In this document: one piece after another, positions 1-8,600 of the stretch
Layout: every line of letters begins with the position of its first letter
Numbering within the stretch: the stretch's first letter is position 1
Source of the DNA: Desulfurococcales archaeon
GTDB taxonomy: Archaea; Thermoproteota; Thermoprotei_A; Sulfolobales; Acidilobaceae
Direction: 5' to 3'
DNA length: 38,125 nt
Assembly: GCA_015520195.1 (NCBI GenBank)
Contig: WAQN01000095.1
Location: 1 to 38,125, forward strand
Made by a program: the position numbers and the translations under genes
The notes under the pieces: model-generated
Database searches by the model: none
What the model was told of the DNA's origin: nothing
The model's input: only the letters and a program-made list of their open reading frames with translations

Positions 1-279
1 ATGTTATTTAGACTTATTAGGAAATCGTATTGAAATTTGAATATTTGAGGAACATAGGGAACTATATAGATTAGTGCGGCATGGATGTGTCTTTAGGAGA
101 GCGGACTTGGAGTATATGGTATATATTTGGTTTTAGTGGTGATTTCCTCATTATTATTTAAATCAGAGTTTAATGTAATTTTATAAGTCCGTTAGCTTAT
201 TTTTAATGGAGCGAGGTGCTAGAATTAAGTGAATCGGTTATATGGGGTTTAATATAGAGGGAAGGGTGGTTAGGGTCTT

Positions 280-681
280 TTGAAGAAGCGTGGGTTGAGG
301 AGGATAGCTGAGCCGTTGATAGCTCTTATAGACGAGCTCGGCCTAATCCTACTACTCTTGGCTATAGCCTTGTACTATCTAGTGAGTAGGGGTATACTAA
401 CTATAGTTGAGGCGGCCATAGTCTTTGGAGGTATAATGCTCTTCGTCGTATTCCTAGTATATAGGGTTGCAATAACCTATAGTAGGGATATAGCGGTCGG
501 GAAGGAGGCGTTGAAGGGTAAGAGGGCTATAGTCATAGAGGACCTACAGCCAGAGGGTAAGGTCCTGCTTGAGGGGGAGATATGGAGGGCTAGGAGTATA
601 GATAAATCGAGAATCCCCTCAGGGGAGAGGGTATATGTAGTTGATGTAGAGGATCTAACACTAATAGTAGCCAGAAGGTGA
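280..681 (+). CDS. NfeD-like short membrane protein
   Basis: A 133-residue protein with two adjacent hydrophobic segments (about residues 18-36 and 42-62) followed by a soluble beta-rich tail of about 70 residues. The tail reads GKRAIVIEDLQPEGKVLLEGEIWRA in broken form: the G-x-A-x-V...P-x-G-x-V...G-E-x-W-x-A pattern is typical of the NfeD C-terminal OB-fold (PF01957). Short archaeal NfeD proteins of this size usually lack the protease domain and are thought to assist membrane protein quality control with stomatin partners; no stomatin gene is visible here. The start is TTG with GGGTGG-like purines about 12 bases upstream. The next gene starts 7 bases after its stop, so the two are probably cotranscribed. 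Family call fairly sure, function inferred. Confidence 0.75.
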   Translation: MKKRGLRRIAEPLIALIDELGLILLLLAIALYYLVSRGILTIVEAAIVFGGIMLFVVFLVYRVAITYSRDIAVGKEALKGKRAIVIEDLQPEGKVLLEGEIWRARSIDKSRIPSGERVYVVDVEDLTLIVARR

Positions 682-688
682 ATTAGCC

Positions 689-1045
689 GTGTGTAGGTGT
701 AGGGGGCTTGAGGGGATAGACCTAGCATTATGCCTAGCACCACCCCCGGGAGAATACGAGGTAGACCTGAAGGTTGGACGAGACAAGTCAATTATAGTGA
801 ATAGCGAGGGAGTATACCTAAGACAGCTGGTTACAGACGAGACACTACCATTCATCAACACCCTACAAAGACCACTACCACCGCGCAGAGCAATGGAGTT
901 GGCAGGGCTAACACTGGAAAACCTATACTGTATAGTGGTAAGGCAACTGAAGGCAGCATCACAAGCAGGCTCTATAACGGCCAGGAGAAAACTAGGCGAA
1001 TGCTTGGATGTTATTAAGAAGATCGAAGAGAAGTGCACGGATTAA
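689..1045 (+). CDS. Small hypothetical protein, cotranscribed with NfeD-like gene
   Basis: I do not recognise this 118-residue protein. It begins Cys-Arg-Cys-Arg-Gly and has further cysteines near the middle and end (GECLD, EEKC), with no regular zinc-finger spacing, no signal peptide and no membrane segment. The C-terminal half is helical, with a basic stretch (ITARRKLGECLDVIKKIEEK). The GTG start is preceded by an AGGTGA ribosome binding site that overlaps the stop of the NfeD-like gene, which argues for a real translationally linked gene. The reading frame on the opposite strand is a shadow. Reality of the gene is likely; function unknown. Confidence 0.6.
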   Translation: MCRCRGLEGIDLALCLAPPPGEYEVDLKVGRDKSIIVNSEGVYLRQLVTDETLPFINTLQRPLPPRRAMELAGLTLENLYCIVVRQLKAASQAGSITARRKLGECLDVIKKIEEKCTD

Positions 1046-1119
1046 CTTAAATTAAGATAACCTGTTAATACTTTAATTTAGAATACTGTCTCCTATAACC
1101 AGGTTAGGGGGGTAACCAC

Positions 1120-2169
1120 TTGCTGTTTGACCCGGAGCCTAAAAGGAGTCGTAGAGATTTCTTTAATATGGATGATGCCCTAGCTGATTTTATGGATTCT
1201 GTTAGTAGTGATAAGCTTATTTTAGTGACGGGCTTGAGGCGGTATGGGAAGACCTCACTTATACTCACCGGGCTCAACGAGGCGGGGGTAGAGTATGTCT
1301 TTATAGATTGTAGGTTATTACCATCTGGGATGATAAGTATTAGAGAGTTTCTGAAGTTGCTTCATAGAGAGTTAAGGTCTCATTCATGGGCTAGGAGAAT
1401 TCTCGATAAAATCGCCTATATAGATATTCACGGTTTAAGCATCCGGATCTCAAGGCTTCACGACGTAATTATTGACGTGCTGGAGGCTCTGGGTGATAGG
1501 GTGCTCGTGCTAGATGAGGTTCAGGAGTTGAGGAGGTCTACCTATAGGTTTGACTCCCTCCTAGCCTACCTTTATGATCACACTAGGGTTAGAGTGGTCG
1601 TATCAGGCTCTCAGGTAGGCATGCTCTATAGGTTCCTCAGGGTCAATGATCCAAGCGCTCCACTCTATGGCAGGCCATATCATGAAGTCAGGGTTCCTAG
1701 ATTAAGCGAGGAGCAAGCCAGGGAATTCCTAGAACTTGGGTTCAATGAGTATGGGTTGAAGCCAGACGAGAGGGTTATAGATGAGGCGGTTAAGGCATTC
1801 GACGGCATAGTCGGGTGGCTGACATTCTTCGGCTATACATATTCCAGGGATAGAAGGAGTGTTAGAGAGGTGCTCGACTATGCATCTAGCCTAGCCGCCA
1901 GTGAAGTCATGAAGGCCTTAGAGGTACATGGTGTAGCGGTGCCACGCTATACAGAGGCGTTGCGGGTAGTAGCGTCTCTGGGTAAGGCTAGGTGGAGTGA
2001 TATATTGAGGGGTGTAACTATGAGGCTAGGCAGGATCCCTAGGAATAGGTTATCATCTATAATAAGGGATCTAGTAGATATGGGTCTTCTAGAGAAGACA
2101 CGTGAAGGCTATTATAGTGTACCAGATCCTATAGTTAGGCATGCAATCTTGCATAAAGTTAGGGTTTAA
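1120..2169 (+). CDS. Archaeal P-loop ATPase (ATPase_2/PF01637-like) with C-terminal winged helix
   Basis: A 349-residue AAA-like ATPase. Walker A is GLRRYGKTS at residues 38-46, Walker B is VLVLDEVQE around 128-135 (D132, E133), and VVVSGSQ near 160 fits sensor 1. The last 80 residues resemble a winged-helix domain (LGRIPRNRLSSIIRDLVDMGLLEK). This architecture is the lineage-expanded archaeal ATPase_2 family, often found beside mobile elements or toxin-like genes but of unknown target. Here it stands alone: a purine-rich site (GGTTAGGGGGGT) lies 5' of the TTG start, and the stop is only 3 bases from the stop of the convergent acyl-CoA dehydrogenase gene. No nuclease domain is fused to it. Family call firm, role unknown. 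Confidence 0.85.
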   Translation: MLFDPEPKRSRRDFFNMDDALADFMDSVSSDKLILVTGLRRYGKTSLILTGLNEAGVEYVFIDCRLLPSGMISIREFLKLLHRELRSHSWARRILDKIAYIDIHGLSIRISRLHDVIIDVLEALGDRVLVLDEVQELRRSTYRFDSLLAYLYDHTRVRVVVSGSQVGMLYRFLRVNDPSAPLYGRPYHEVRVPRLSEEQAREFLELGFNEYGLKPDERVIDEAVKAFDGIVGWLTFFGYTYSRDRRSVREVLDYASSLAASEVMKALEVHGVAVPRYTEALRVVASLGKARWSDILRGVTMRLGRIPRNRLSSIIRDLVDMGLLEKTREGYYSVPDPIVRHAILHKVRV

Positions 2170-2172
2170 CCG

Positions 2173-3399
2173 TTAAACATACTCCCTACCTATAACCTCT
2201 CTTGCTATTATGAGCTTCATTATGTTCTGGGCTCCTTCAGCTCCCACAAGGTATGAGAGGGATCCAAGCATTCCCCGGTATACGTTGGTCTCCTTGACGT
2301 ATGATAGTGCTCCATAAGTCTTCATTAGTGTTTCATAAGCTCTTACACTGGTCTCCACAGCCTTGAGTTTCGCTGAGGCAGAGTAGAAGCTTAAGTCCCT
2401 CGGCTTTAAGCCTGGCTCCCGCTTAAAGTATATCCTATCGGCCATCCAGGCTGCCTTGTAGACTAGTAGCCTCGCGGCCTCTATCTCCATGGCTACCTCG
2501 GCAATAGGGAAGCTTACACCCTGGAATGATGATATAGGCTTATCATCGAATAGTCTCCTCTCCCTGCTCCATTCAATCATCCTCTCCAGAGCCCACCTGG
2601 CAGTTCCTATATTCGCTGCTGCAACTAGGATCCTTGCCAGGTTGAACCCCTCCATTGCTATATAGAAGCCCCTATTGACCTCTCCAATGAGAGCTTTATC
2701 TGGTATATACGCATTGTTTAGTTTAAGCATGCCAGTGGAGATGCCATGCCTCCCTATGGTCTCTAGGATGGAGTATTCAACGCCATCTGATATTGCTCCA
2801 TCCTGTTTAGCTATGAAGGCGAAGGCAGAGATCCCTCTATGCCTATCCTCTACCCTACCAGTTCTAGCGAGGAGAAGCCACCCCCCATAATCCAGTTCCT
2901 CAAATACCTCTCTGACACCACTTATGAATATCTTCTCTCCCTCAACCTCATAACCTCCCTCAACTCTCCTAGCGATAGTCATTAGGCCTCCAACATCACT
3001 TCCACCCCTAGGTTCTGTAGACGCTATCCCGAAGAACGCCTCACCCCTGCCAACTCTAGGTAGGACTTCAGACTTAACATCCTCACTCCCATAGAGGGAC
3101 AGTATGAAAGGCCATGCATTATTCAACAGCGTATAGACAGCTAGGCCCATAGAGGGATCAGCGTAGCCTACCTCCTCAGCCGCTATGGCCGCAAAAACAA
3201 AATTCCCTCCCTGACCCCCATACTCCTCAGACACCGGGATGGCAAAGAAACCCTGCTCACCCATAGATGTAATCAACTCTCTACCAGCCCTTCCCCGTTC
3301 ATCAATTTCAGCCCAGATGGGAGCGACATTCGACTGTAGGAAGCTCCTAACAGATTCCCTAAACAATTCTTCGTCATTACTAAACGAGTAGTCCACCAT
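2173..3399 (-). CDS. Acyl-CoA dehydrogenase family protein
   Basis: A 408-residue flavoprotein of the acyl-CoA dehydrogenase family, which oxidises acyl-CoA thioesters to enoyl-CoA using FAD and passes electrons to ETF. Visible signatures are the N-terminal helical domain with SEEYGGQGG (about 57-65), the FAD-binding STEPRGGSDVGG segment (about 127-138), the middle beta domain, and a C-terminal helical domain. The catalytic base appears present as the Glu of GAEGAQN (E388), the position used by medium- and short-chain enzymes. Length is normal. The ATG start follows a GGTGGT site at 6-base spacing. It is monocistronic; no ETF, thiolase or hydratase genes are in the window, but a membrane HdrD-like oxidoreductase at 34-36 kb could accept ETF electrons. 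Substrate cannot be told. Confidence 0.93.
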   Translation of the reverse strand: MVDYSFSNDEELFRESVRSFLQSNVAPIWAEIDERGRAGRELITSMGEQGFFAIPVSEEYGGQGGNFVFAAIAAEEVGYADPSMGLAVYTLLNNAWPFILSLYGSEDVKSEVLPRVGRGEAFFGIASTEPRGGSDVGGLMTIARRVEGGYEVEGEKIFISGVREVFEELDYGGWLLLARTGRVEDRHRGISAFAFIAKQDGAISDGVEYSILETIGRHGISTGMLKLNNAYIPDKALIGEVNRGFYIAMEGFNLARILVAAANIGTARWALERMIEWSRERRLFDDKPISSFQGVSFPIAEVAMEIEAARLLVYKAAWMADRIYFKREPGLKPRDLSFYSASAKLKAVETSVRAYETLMKTYGALSYVKETNVYRGMLGSLSYLVGAEGAQNIMKLIIAREVIGREYV

Positions 3400-3628
3400 G
3401 AATTACCACCAAGGAATTCACATAGGCACTACTTCGGGGTAATAACGTGTTTTAAGAAGCCTATTCATTATAGAGTTAATATGAAGATGAATCATGCTAA
3501 ATAAAGTATAGGGTTTTAATATGATACCTATAATCCACGGCAATTATAACTTGCCAGCTAATAAGTTTAACTCTAACGTTGTAATAAACACTAAACAGCT
3601 GAATTATCATGAATAAGGGGAGTACCAG

Positions 3629-4519
3629 GTGGATGTTAAAGTATCTAAGGAGGAGACTTGGGACTTCCCACTAAGCCATCCCTCTAATAGGTATTATGTG
3701 CTAGTCGATGACTATAAACTATTAATTGACGCTGGAGCACGTCCTCTAGCAAACTATTCAGGTATAGACTACATCATGATAACCCACTGGCACTGGGATC
3801 ATACATACGGTTTATCATCAGTATCCAATACAAGAGTTTGTTTAGATAGAGCCACCTTAGCAAGCCTGAATCCCAACAAGGCAAGGGAATCTATAGTTGG
3901 AGTGGCAAGGGCTGTAGGCTTTAGAGAGAATGAAGACGCAGTAAAATTAATAGAGGCATTCATAGGGAGATACTCTACCATTCAAAACGCTATATCAAGG
4001 CTAGAAGTATATACACTAGAAGAGTGTCCCCCGATAGAAGCTGGCATCGTAAGATACCTGAGATGCCCAGGACACTCTAGAGATCATATATGCTATATTA
4101 TAGGCGATCATGCATTTGTAGGAGATAACATACTGCCTTCAACTGGAACAGTCACACTACTAGACTTAGCCAGCTATAATGAATCAATGATCAGATTAAT
4201 GGCTGACACGCAATGGCGTATAGCTCATCCTGGACATGGAGAGTCTCTGGACAAAAATAAAGCTTTAGAATGGTACATAAATCATTATAAACATAAGGAG
4301 AAGAGGTTACTACAGGTATTATCCAGGATACCCGAAGATTCATGGATAACGATAAAACGCTTAATGGATATTATTTATGGAGTAAAGGAGACTTTAACGA
4401 TTTATATTGTTGCACGGACATTAATCGGTTATATAGCTACACTTGAAAATATGGGAATAATCGAAGTGGATAAGAGCCAGTCACCATGGAGAGTAAAATT
4501 GAAAAATCATAGATTCTAA
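3629..4519 (+). CDS. Metallo-beta-lactamase fold hydrolase
   Basis: A 296-residue metallo-beta-lactamase superfamily protein. The metal motif HWHWDH lies at residues 53-58 (H53, H55, D57, H58). Later ligands are visible as the His of CPGHSRD, the Asp of FVGDN and the His of HPGHGES, so a two-metal site is intact. The last 75 residues (after the lactamase core) look like a winged-helix tail, as in the LACTB2/glyoxalase-II-like branch, which includes RNA- and thioester-cleaving enzymes. The GTG start is preceded by AAGGGGAGT. Codon and base use are noticeably more AT-rich than in the flanking genes, which may mark transfer or simply low expression. It stands alone between two intergenic gaps of about 200 bases. 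Substrate unknown. Confidence 0.85.
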   Translation: MDVKVSKEETWDFPLSHPSNRYYVLVDDYKLLIDAGARPLANYSGIDYIMITHWHWDHTYGLSSVSNTRVCLDRATLASLNPNKARESIVGVARAVGFRENEDAVKLIEAFIGRYSTIQNAISRLEVYTLEECPPIEAGIVRYLRCPGHSRDHICYIIGDHAFVGDNILPSTGTVTLLDLASYNESMIRLMADTQWRIAHPGHGESLDKNKALEWYINHYKHKEKRLLQVLSRIPEDSWITIKRLMDIIYGVKETLTIYIVARTLIGYIATLENMGIIEVDKSQSPWRVKLKNHRF

Positions 4520-4583
4520 TATATTATTTAATATAATAACTCTATAAAAGTAATTAACAGGGAAAGTTACAATTTTAACCATG

Positions 4584-4621
4584 CATGAACCATCATATAA
4601 CTATTAACTATTCAGTTCATG
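4584..4621. repeat. Perfect 7-bp inverted repeat upstream of 4730 gene
   Basis: CATGAAC (4584-4590) and GTTCATG (4615-4621) are perfect inverted copies separated by 24 AT-rich bases. It lies about 50 bases upstream of the TATA-like box of the next gene, so it could be a regulator site or a transcript-end stem for the preceding gene. A repeat this short can occur by chance. Confidence 0.3.
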
Positions 4622-4670
4622 GCAGCTCTAGGCTAGTTTATCTCGGCTAATGATAAGGTGTCTACTATTA

Positions 4671-4678
4671 CATATAAA
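4671..4678 (+). promoter_or_regulatory. TATA-like box for the 4730 gene
   Basis: CATATAAA is centred about 55 bases before the TTG start. An archaeal TATA box fires roughly 26 bases downstream, predicting a transcript start near 4701 and a 29-base leader. That leader contains GAGGTGA (4718-4724) at 5-base spacing, which supports TTG at 4730 as the true start. Confidence 0.45.
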
Positions 4679-4729
4679 TCATGTGAAGTGGCATAGTGCA
4701 ATTCAGGTAGGGGGATAGAGGTGACATAG

Positions 4730-5806
4730 TTGAGTGGGACACTGGTTGAGATACACAGAAGCGAAGGCGTGGGGTTCCCCTCGTTCGATACGCAATATGC
4801 AGGAATAAGCCTTGGTTCAGGCCCCGGTGCTAGGAAGAGAGGAGGGATGTCTCTAGCGATTCCTAGACCTGAGGAATCAGCGTGTGAAGTAGCCCTTCTC
4901 TCCGTTGGTGTCAGGACTAAGGCTGCTACAGTCCCCTTTAGATGGAGACTTGCTGTAGATGGTTCTACCATATCCAGGGAGTTTAAACCCCAGTTTAGGG
5001 TTGAAGCAGATGAGTCTACTTATTACAGGGTTGTATATGACGCGAAGCCTCTCCTATACTCTAAACTGGTTTCAACTGTGGATCACAGGTTACAGGTACT
5101 CTATGATGGATTTCAACCTATAGTCTTGAGTGATGCTTCGATGCTAGCTGTATTCAAACACGAGAAGTCGAGGTACTCGGTGTCGTATCATACGGGGGCT
5201 ATGACTCTTACTCCAGGTGATGTTGTCAAGGTTGATGCTAACATAGGCAATAGTTTTGGTGGGGAGAGGATCGCTATTGTATCAGTTTATGTTCCGTCTC
5301 CTCATGCGGTTATAGAGGTTATAGCTGGAGGCTCAGAGCCATTGAGAGTTGAGGGACCAGGCTATAGGAGTATAAGAGTAAAGGTGCCGTATAGGGGATA
5401 TATGGTTCCAGTAGCTGTGAGGTATAGAGAGAGTGATGTCAGATTCTATCCAAAAACCGCTATAATAACTGATGTTGTAGTTATGGAGGCAACGTACCCA
5501 GTACCGAGATTAAAACTCGTGGTGGATGAAGTATATGTAGACGATGACAAAGTATCTATGAAAGGTTATGTAGAGAATATAGGAGACGACTGGGTTAGAA
5601 GGCCTCTACTTGTAGTATTGGGTATGGGTGTTCAATTACTAAGAATGGAGATAGACGACATAGAACCTGGGGGGGAAAGAGTATTCACAGCTACAGTCAA
5701 CGTCTCAAGGCTTCCTGTGAAGCCGTCTAAACTAAGTACAAGAATAATATGGAGTATGATGGGGAAAACAATATTTGATGAAGTAATAGTGAGGTTATAC
5801 CCGTAG
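4730..5806 (+). CDS. Conserved-type hypothetical protein, beta-rich
   Basis: I do not recognise this 358-residue protein. It has no signal peptide or membrane segment and is predicted to be almost entirely beta strand. Residues 270-358 (LKLVVDEVYVDDDKVSM..., then YVENIGDDWVRRP..., then IEPGGERVFTATV) have the spacing of an immunoglobulin-like CARDB/NEW3-type domain: short strands, a conserved N-x-G turn and a P-G-G/E-x-x-x-F strand. The N-terminal part is glycine-rich (GISLGSGPGARKRGG) and unassigned. The strong GAGGTGA site decides the TTG start. Its last 12 bases overlap the tail of the opposite-strand gene. Being cytoplasmic is an inference from the missing signal. Confidence 0.65.
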   Translation: MSGTLVEIHRSEGVGFPSFDTQYAGISLGSGPGARKRGGMSLAIPRPEESACEVALLSVGVRTKAATVPFRWRLAVDGSTISREFKPQFRVEADESTYYRVVYDAKPLLYSKLVSTVDHRLQVLYDGFQPIVLSDASMLAVFKHEKSRYSVSYHTGAMTLTPGDVVKVDANIGNSFGGERIAIVSVYVPSPHAVIEVIAGGSEPLRVEGPGYRSIRVKVPYRGYMVPVAVRYRESDVRFYPKTAIITDVVVMEATYPVPRLKLVVDEVYVDDDKVSMKGYVENIGDDWVRRPLLVVLGMGVQLLRMEIDDIEPGGERVFTATVNVSRLPVKPSKLSTRIIWSMMGKTIFDEVIVRLYP

Positions 5807-6070
5807 ATCACCTCTACGCTGAATATAAAGCCTCAACGGTTTAGCAAGGTTATAGCAATCAGCCGCCTTATAAATGAAACCCTCCTCTAAAAGCCTTATA
5901 AGGACGCGGATAGGGTCTCTAACTCCCCTAGCCTTTAGCTCTGATATAACCCTAAGATCCCCCACTGATAGGTTCTCTAGAAAATAGTTAAGCGTTTCAC
6001 GTTCATCCCTGGAAAGCCTGGAAGCCCTCTCTATGAGCTTAGAAGCTTCAATAAGCCAATCCTCAACCAT
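5795..6070 (-). CDS. Small helical hypothetical protein
   Basis: A 91-residue, mostly helical, charged protein of unknown function. The segment from residue 20 to 70 (DERETLNYFLENLSVGDL..., ARGVRDPIRVLIRLLEEGFI) suggests a winged-helix or small DNA-binding fold, but no motif is diagnostic. It runs convergent to the 4730 gene, overlapping its stop by 12 bases, and is divergent from the ATPase H gene, with which it shares a 95-base promoter region. A purine-rich AGTGGGAGCTGA site lies just upstream of its ATG. Confidence 0.55.
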   Translation of the reverse strand: MVEDWLIEASKLIERASRLSRDERETLNYFLENLSVGDLRVISELKARGVRDPIRVLIRLLEEGFIYKAADCYNLAKPLRLYIQRRGDLRV

Positions 6071-6195
6071 AAATCAGCTCCCACTTTATGGTGGATCTTC
6101 TGAGGGGAAATAAACGTAGAGTGGAGACACGATTTCTTTAAATTAATCAATTTATAAGGGTAACCATGAGCTGTAATATCAACCGGGTGTGTTTA

Positions 6196-6534
6196 ATGCC
6201 TAGGTCGCCAGTAGCTAAACTAGCAGACGCTGTGAACTGGCTGGAAGCAGAACTTAAAAAACTAGATGATGAAACCCGTGGATCCGCCAATGAGATACTA
6301 AAACTAGCAGATATGTTGGCTAGAGAGCTTTCAAACGACATTAAGATAACTGCTAGAATGGCTATAGAAGAGGCTGAAGAGGCTGAGAGAAGGGAGGCTG
6401 AGAGGTTAGAGACTGAGTATAGGAGGCGTGTAGAAGAGCAGATAACTATGGTCAGAGACAAAGCTTCGAAGAACATTGACAAAGCAGTTGAGGCTGTAAT
6501 TGAGGAATTAAAGAAATTAATAGCTGGTGGCTGA
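6196..6534 (+). CDS. A-type ATP synthase peripheral-stalk subunit H
   Basis: A 112-residue, nearly pure helical protein with heptad-like repeats and an Ala/Glu/Arg-rich middle (IEEAEEAERREAERLETEYR), matching the AhaH/subunit H (G-like) peripheral stalk helix of archaeal A-type ATPases, which is about 105 residues. It would pair with subunit E to hold the stator. The frame is open from an ATG at 6166, adding ten residues that include two cysteines unlike the family. I prefer ATG 6196 because TTTATAAG at 6151-6158 predicts a transcript start near 6180, and GGGTGTG (6185-6191) is a well-placed ribosome site. A leaderless start at 6166 from TTTAAATT (6137-6144) remains possible. Followed directly by subunit C. 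Confidence 0.75.
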   Translation: MPRSPVAKLADAVNWLEAELKKLDDETRGSANEILKLADMLARELSNDIKITARMAIEEAEEAERREAERLETEYRRRVEEQITMVRDKASKNIDKAVEAVIEELKKLIAGG

Positions 6535-6535
6535 A

Positions 6536-7576
6536 ATGATCAAGCCTCTATCCTATGCTGAGATACTGCCAAAACTAAGAATCCTGAAGTCCAAGCTATT
6601 AACCCCTGATAAGGCCAGGGAGCTACTTTCAACGTCTACTATTGAAGATGCATTAGCGGTACTCAGGGATACCATGTATGCAGTGGCATCTGAGGCTAGA
6701 AGTGTCGAAGGAGCAACAGTGGCATTGGTTAACCTGTTCTTCAGTATAGCCAGAGGGCTGGAGGCTCATGCTCCAAGTGATGCGAAACAGTTCATAAAGG
6801 CGTTTATGGGGGATGAAGAGCTTAGAGATGCACTTATAGCTCTACAGAGGGCATATCTAGGGAAGCCAGGAGTATATGAGCTCCCTACTTATAGGGTTGA
6901 AGGCTCATTACTCCGGAGGATAGCCCAGGATCCAGAGGCTATAGCTAACCCCCATAGATTTGTAGAGGCAGCTCAGGACACATGGGCTAGGTCGTTCATC
7001 TTAAGGGTAAGTGAGTTATACAACGAAGCTAAGGAGGCTAGAGTAGTGTCATGGTACCATTTGCCCTCAAGCATTAAGTTGTATGCATCCGCGATGGAGA
7101 AATTGGATAGCGTGTCTAGGAGGAACGTCGAAAGGATACTATGCCCCATGATACATTATAGAATAGCTTCAGCCCTACTCCAAGCAAAGGCAAGCAACTT
7201 TGATGCAAGAATACTAGATAGGGTTATGGAAGGATTGAAGGCATGCGGGGTTAACTGGGCCCAACTAAGGCTAGTTTATGAAAGGGAACCATCACCCCAA
7301 GACCTAACAGTGTCGCTTAGAGACCTACTTAGGCGGGTGAGACTTGAGGGCAAAGACTATATAGAAGCCCTGGAGTCAGCTAGGAGGAGTTATAGAGTAG
7401 AGTCCAAGATGTCGGCTCTAGCAGCTTATGCAAGTTACCCCTACAATCCAGCACTAGTGGTTGCTGCCCTCATGCTAGTGAAGCTTGACATAGAAGATGT
7501 AAAGACTGCTCTTACATCTATAAGTTTAAGGCTAAAACCTGATGAATATACTGTATTAACTGTCTTCGAGAGATAA
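6536..7576 (+). CDS. atpC: A-type ATP synthase subunit C
   Basis: About 346 residues, matching the V/A-type ATPase subunit C (d-type, PF01992), the funnel-shaped coupling piece between the central stalk and the membrane rotor. The C-terminal signature YPYNPALVVAALMLVKLDIEDV resembles the family's Y-P-F-x-P...K-E-x-E-v-R-N-L segment, though the usual N-L-R-x-I is replaced by VKTALTSI. The ATG at 6536 follows the subunit H stop after one base and has GGTGG (6526-6530) at 5-base spacing; an in-frame GTG at 6527 overlapping H is the alternative. Only H and C are here; the A, B, D, E, F, I and K genes must lie elsewhere, so the complex's genes are split in this genome. Confidence 0.85.
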   Translation: MIKPLSYAEILPKLRILKSKLLTPDKARELLSTSTIEDALAVLRDTMYAVASEARSVEGATVALVNLFFSIARGLEAHAPSDAKQFIKAFMGDEELRDALIALQRAYLGKPGVYELPTYRVEGSLLRRIAQDPEAIANPHRFVEAAQDTWARSFILRVSELYNEAKEARVVSWYHLPSSIKLYASAMEKLDSVSRRNVERILCPMIHYRIASALLQAKASNFDARILDRVMEGLKACGVNWAQLRLVYEREPSPQDLTVSLRDLLRRVRLEGKDYIEALESARRSYRVESKMSALAAYASYPYNPALVVAALMLVKLDIEDVKTALTSISLRLKPDEYTVLTVFER

Positions 7577-7641
7577 ATTCGACCAATAGTATATGAAGTC
7601 CTAAGCTTATTAAATAACCTCTAGGAAGCGGTGTGCTAGGC

Positions 7642-8097
7642 ATGAATACACTATATTTGATGAGTATAAGGCCACAATATGCTAGGATGATATTTGCAGG
7701 TATTAAGAAGTACGAGTTAAGGAAAGTTAGTGGAGCACCAGTTGTTGTTGAAGGGAGCACTATAATAGTATATGTTAGTGGTAGAGTGAAGGGGATCGTA
7801 GGCGAATTCCGGGCAGGTAAAGTATTCAAGAGCGTACCAGAGAAGATCTGGGGACTTGTATATAGGCCTGGAACTGGTATTAAAGAGGATGCATGGGCTT
7901 ACATACGGGGAGCAAAACAGGCTATCGCAATCGAGGTCCAGGACGCAGTAATGTATGAGAGGCCAGTGACGCTTGATGAGATTAGGAGAATACTACCTGG
8001 CTGGATGCCTCCATTTAGCTATAAAGTGATCGGTGAAGGGGATCCACTCTATGAGCTTATAATAAAACCGATTAGGATGAGATATGGTCTAGAATAG
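7642..8097 (+). CDS. ASCH domain protein (PUA-like fold)
   Basis: About 151 residues. The N-terminus (LYLMSIRPQYARMIFAGIKKYELRK) is the classic ASCH opening: S-I-R-P-x-Y-A...I-x-x-G-x-K-x-Y-E-L-R, followed by IIVYVSGRVKGIVGEF, the family's beta strands. ASCH proteins have a PUA-like fold and bind or process RNA or nucleosides; some are amidohydrolases of N4-acetylcytidine. The ATG at 7642 has GGTG at 8-base spacing; GTG at 7633 in the same frame is an alternative start. It follows the ATPase genes by about 65 bases. Function beyond RNA-related is inference. Confidence 0.75.
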   Translation: MNTLYLMSIRPQYARMIFAGIKKYELRKVSGAPVVVEGSTIIVYVSGRVKGIVGEFRAGKVFKSVPEKIWGLVYRPGTGIKEDAWAYIRGAKQAIAIEVQDAVMYERPVTLDEIRRILPGWMPPFSYKVIGEGDPLYELIIKPIRMRYGLE

Positions 8098-8134
8098 GAT
8101 AATTTCTATATCTAGTGATAATATGACTTATTAT

Positions 8135-8377
8135 TTAGAGTTCTACATAGCCCTTAGCTTTCGAAAACTCAAAAGGAGTAGCCACTTCTATATGATGCGT
8201 TACTGGCAGCTCCGGCGCGGGTAGCCCTGTTCCCCATAGTTCTCTTTTAAGTAGCTCTCTTATAGCTATCCTTATGACCTCACTTCTACTAGAATACCTG
8301 CCAGCTTTTACAAGCTCGTCTATCCCCCTTACATAGATATCTGGCATTTTGACTGTCACTAGCCTCACAGCCATCAC
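8135..8377 (-). CDS. Ribbon-helix-helix (CopG/NikR-type) DNA-binding protein
   Basis: An 80-residue protein. VRLVTVKMPDIYVRGIDELVKAGRYSSRSEVIRIAIRELL, shown here in family terms, has the ribbon strand (VTVKMP), the helix with D-E-L-V, the turn Y-S-S-R-S-E and the second helix of the ribbon-helix-helix fold. Such proteins dimerise and bind operator DNA, often as antitoxins or metal regulators. No toxin gene is adjacent, and the histidines at HH (in VTHHIEV) are too few to call NikR. The start may be GTG 8377, ATG 8374 or GTG 8368; TATA-like TTTATAAG at 8388-8395 suggests a near-leaderless transcript. Confidence 0.85.
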   Translation of the reverse strand: MMAVRLVTVKMPDIYVRGIDELVKAGRYSSRSEVIRIAIRELLKRELWGTGLPAPELPVTHHIEVATPFEFSKAKGYVEL

Positions 8378-8550
8378 CGATAGAAAAATTTATAAGGGCT
8401 AGAATATTTAAGAGTCTAATCCACACGGACGACGTATTACCCTTCATGGTTAGGAGGCATTCGGGTACATCAAAGTTTGAGTCTTATGCACGATCCGGTG
8501 AACCCCCCAGTAAACATGTCGATATTAATATTTTAGCACTACAATGCATC

Positions 8551-8559
8551 CTTAAATAA
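8551..8559 (+). promoter_or_regulatory. TATA-like box for the FUN14-like gene
   Basis: CTTAAATAA lies about 46 bases before the ATG at 8601 and predicts a transcript start near 8581 with a 20-base leader. The 223-base gap on either side (8378-8600) shows no other structure I can support. Confidence 0.35.
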
Positions 8560-8600
8560 ATAGGCTTAGGCTACCTTGAAAAAGCGGGAGTGAATGGGAA

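Noticed and set aside
1120-2169. Mobile-element or defence ATPase
   Set aside because: No transposase, nuclease or repeat lies next to it; family alone is not enough for the claim.
8135-8377. Toxin-antitoxin pair from the ribbon-helix-helix gene
   Set aside because: No toxin-like gene is adjacent; the neighbours are an ASCH protein and a membrane protein on the other strand.
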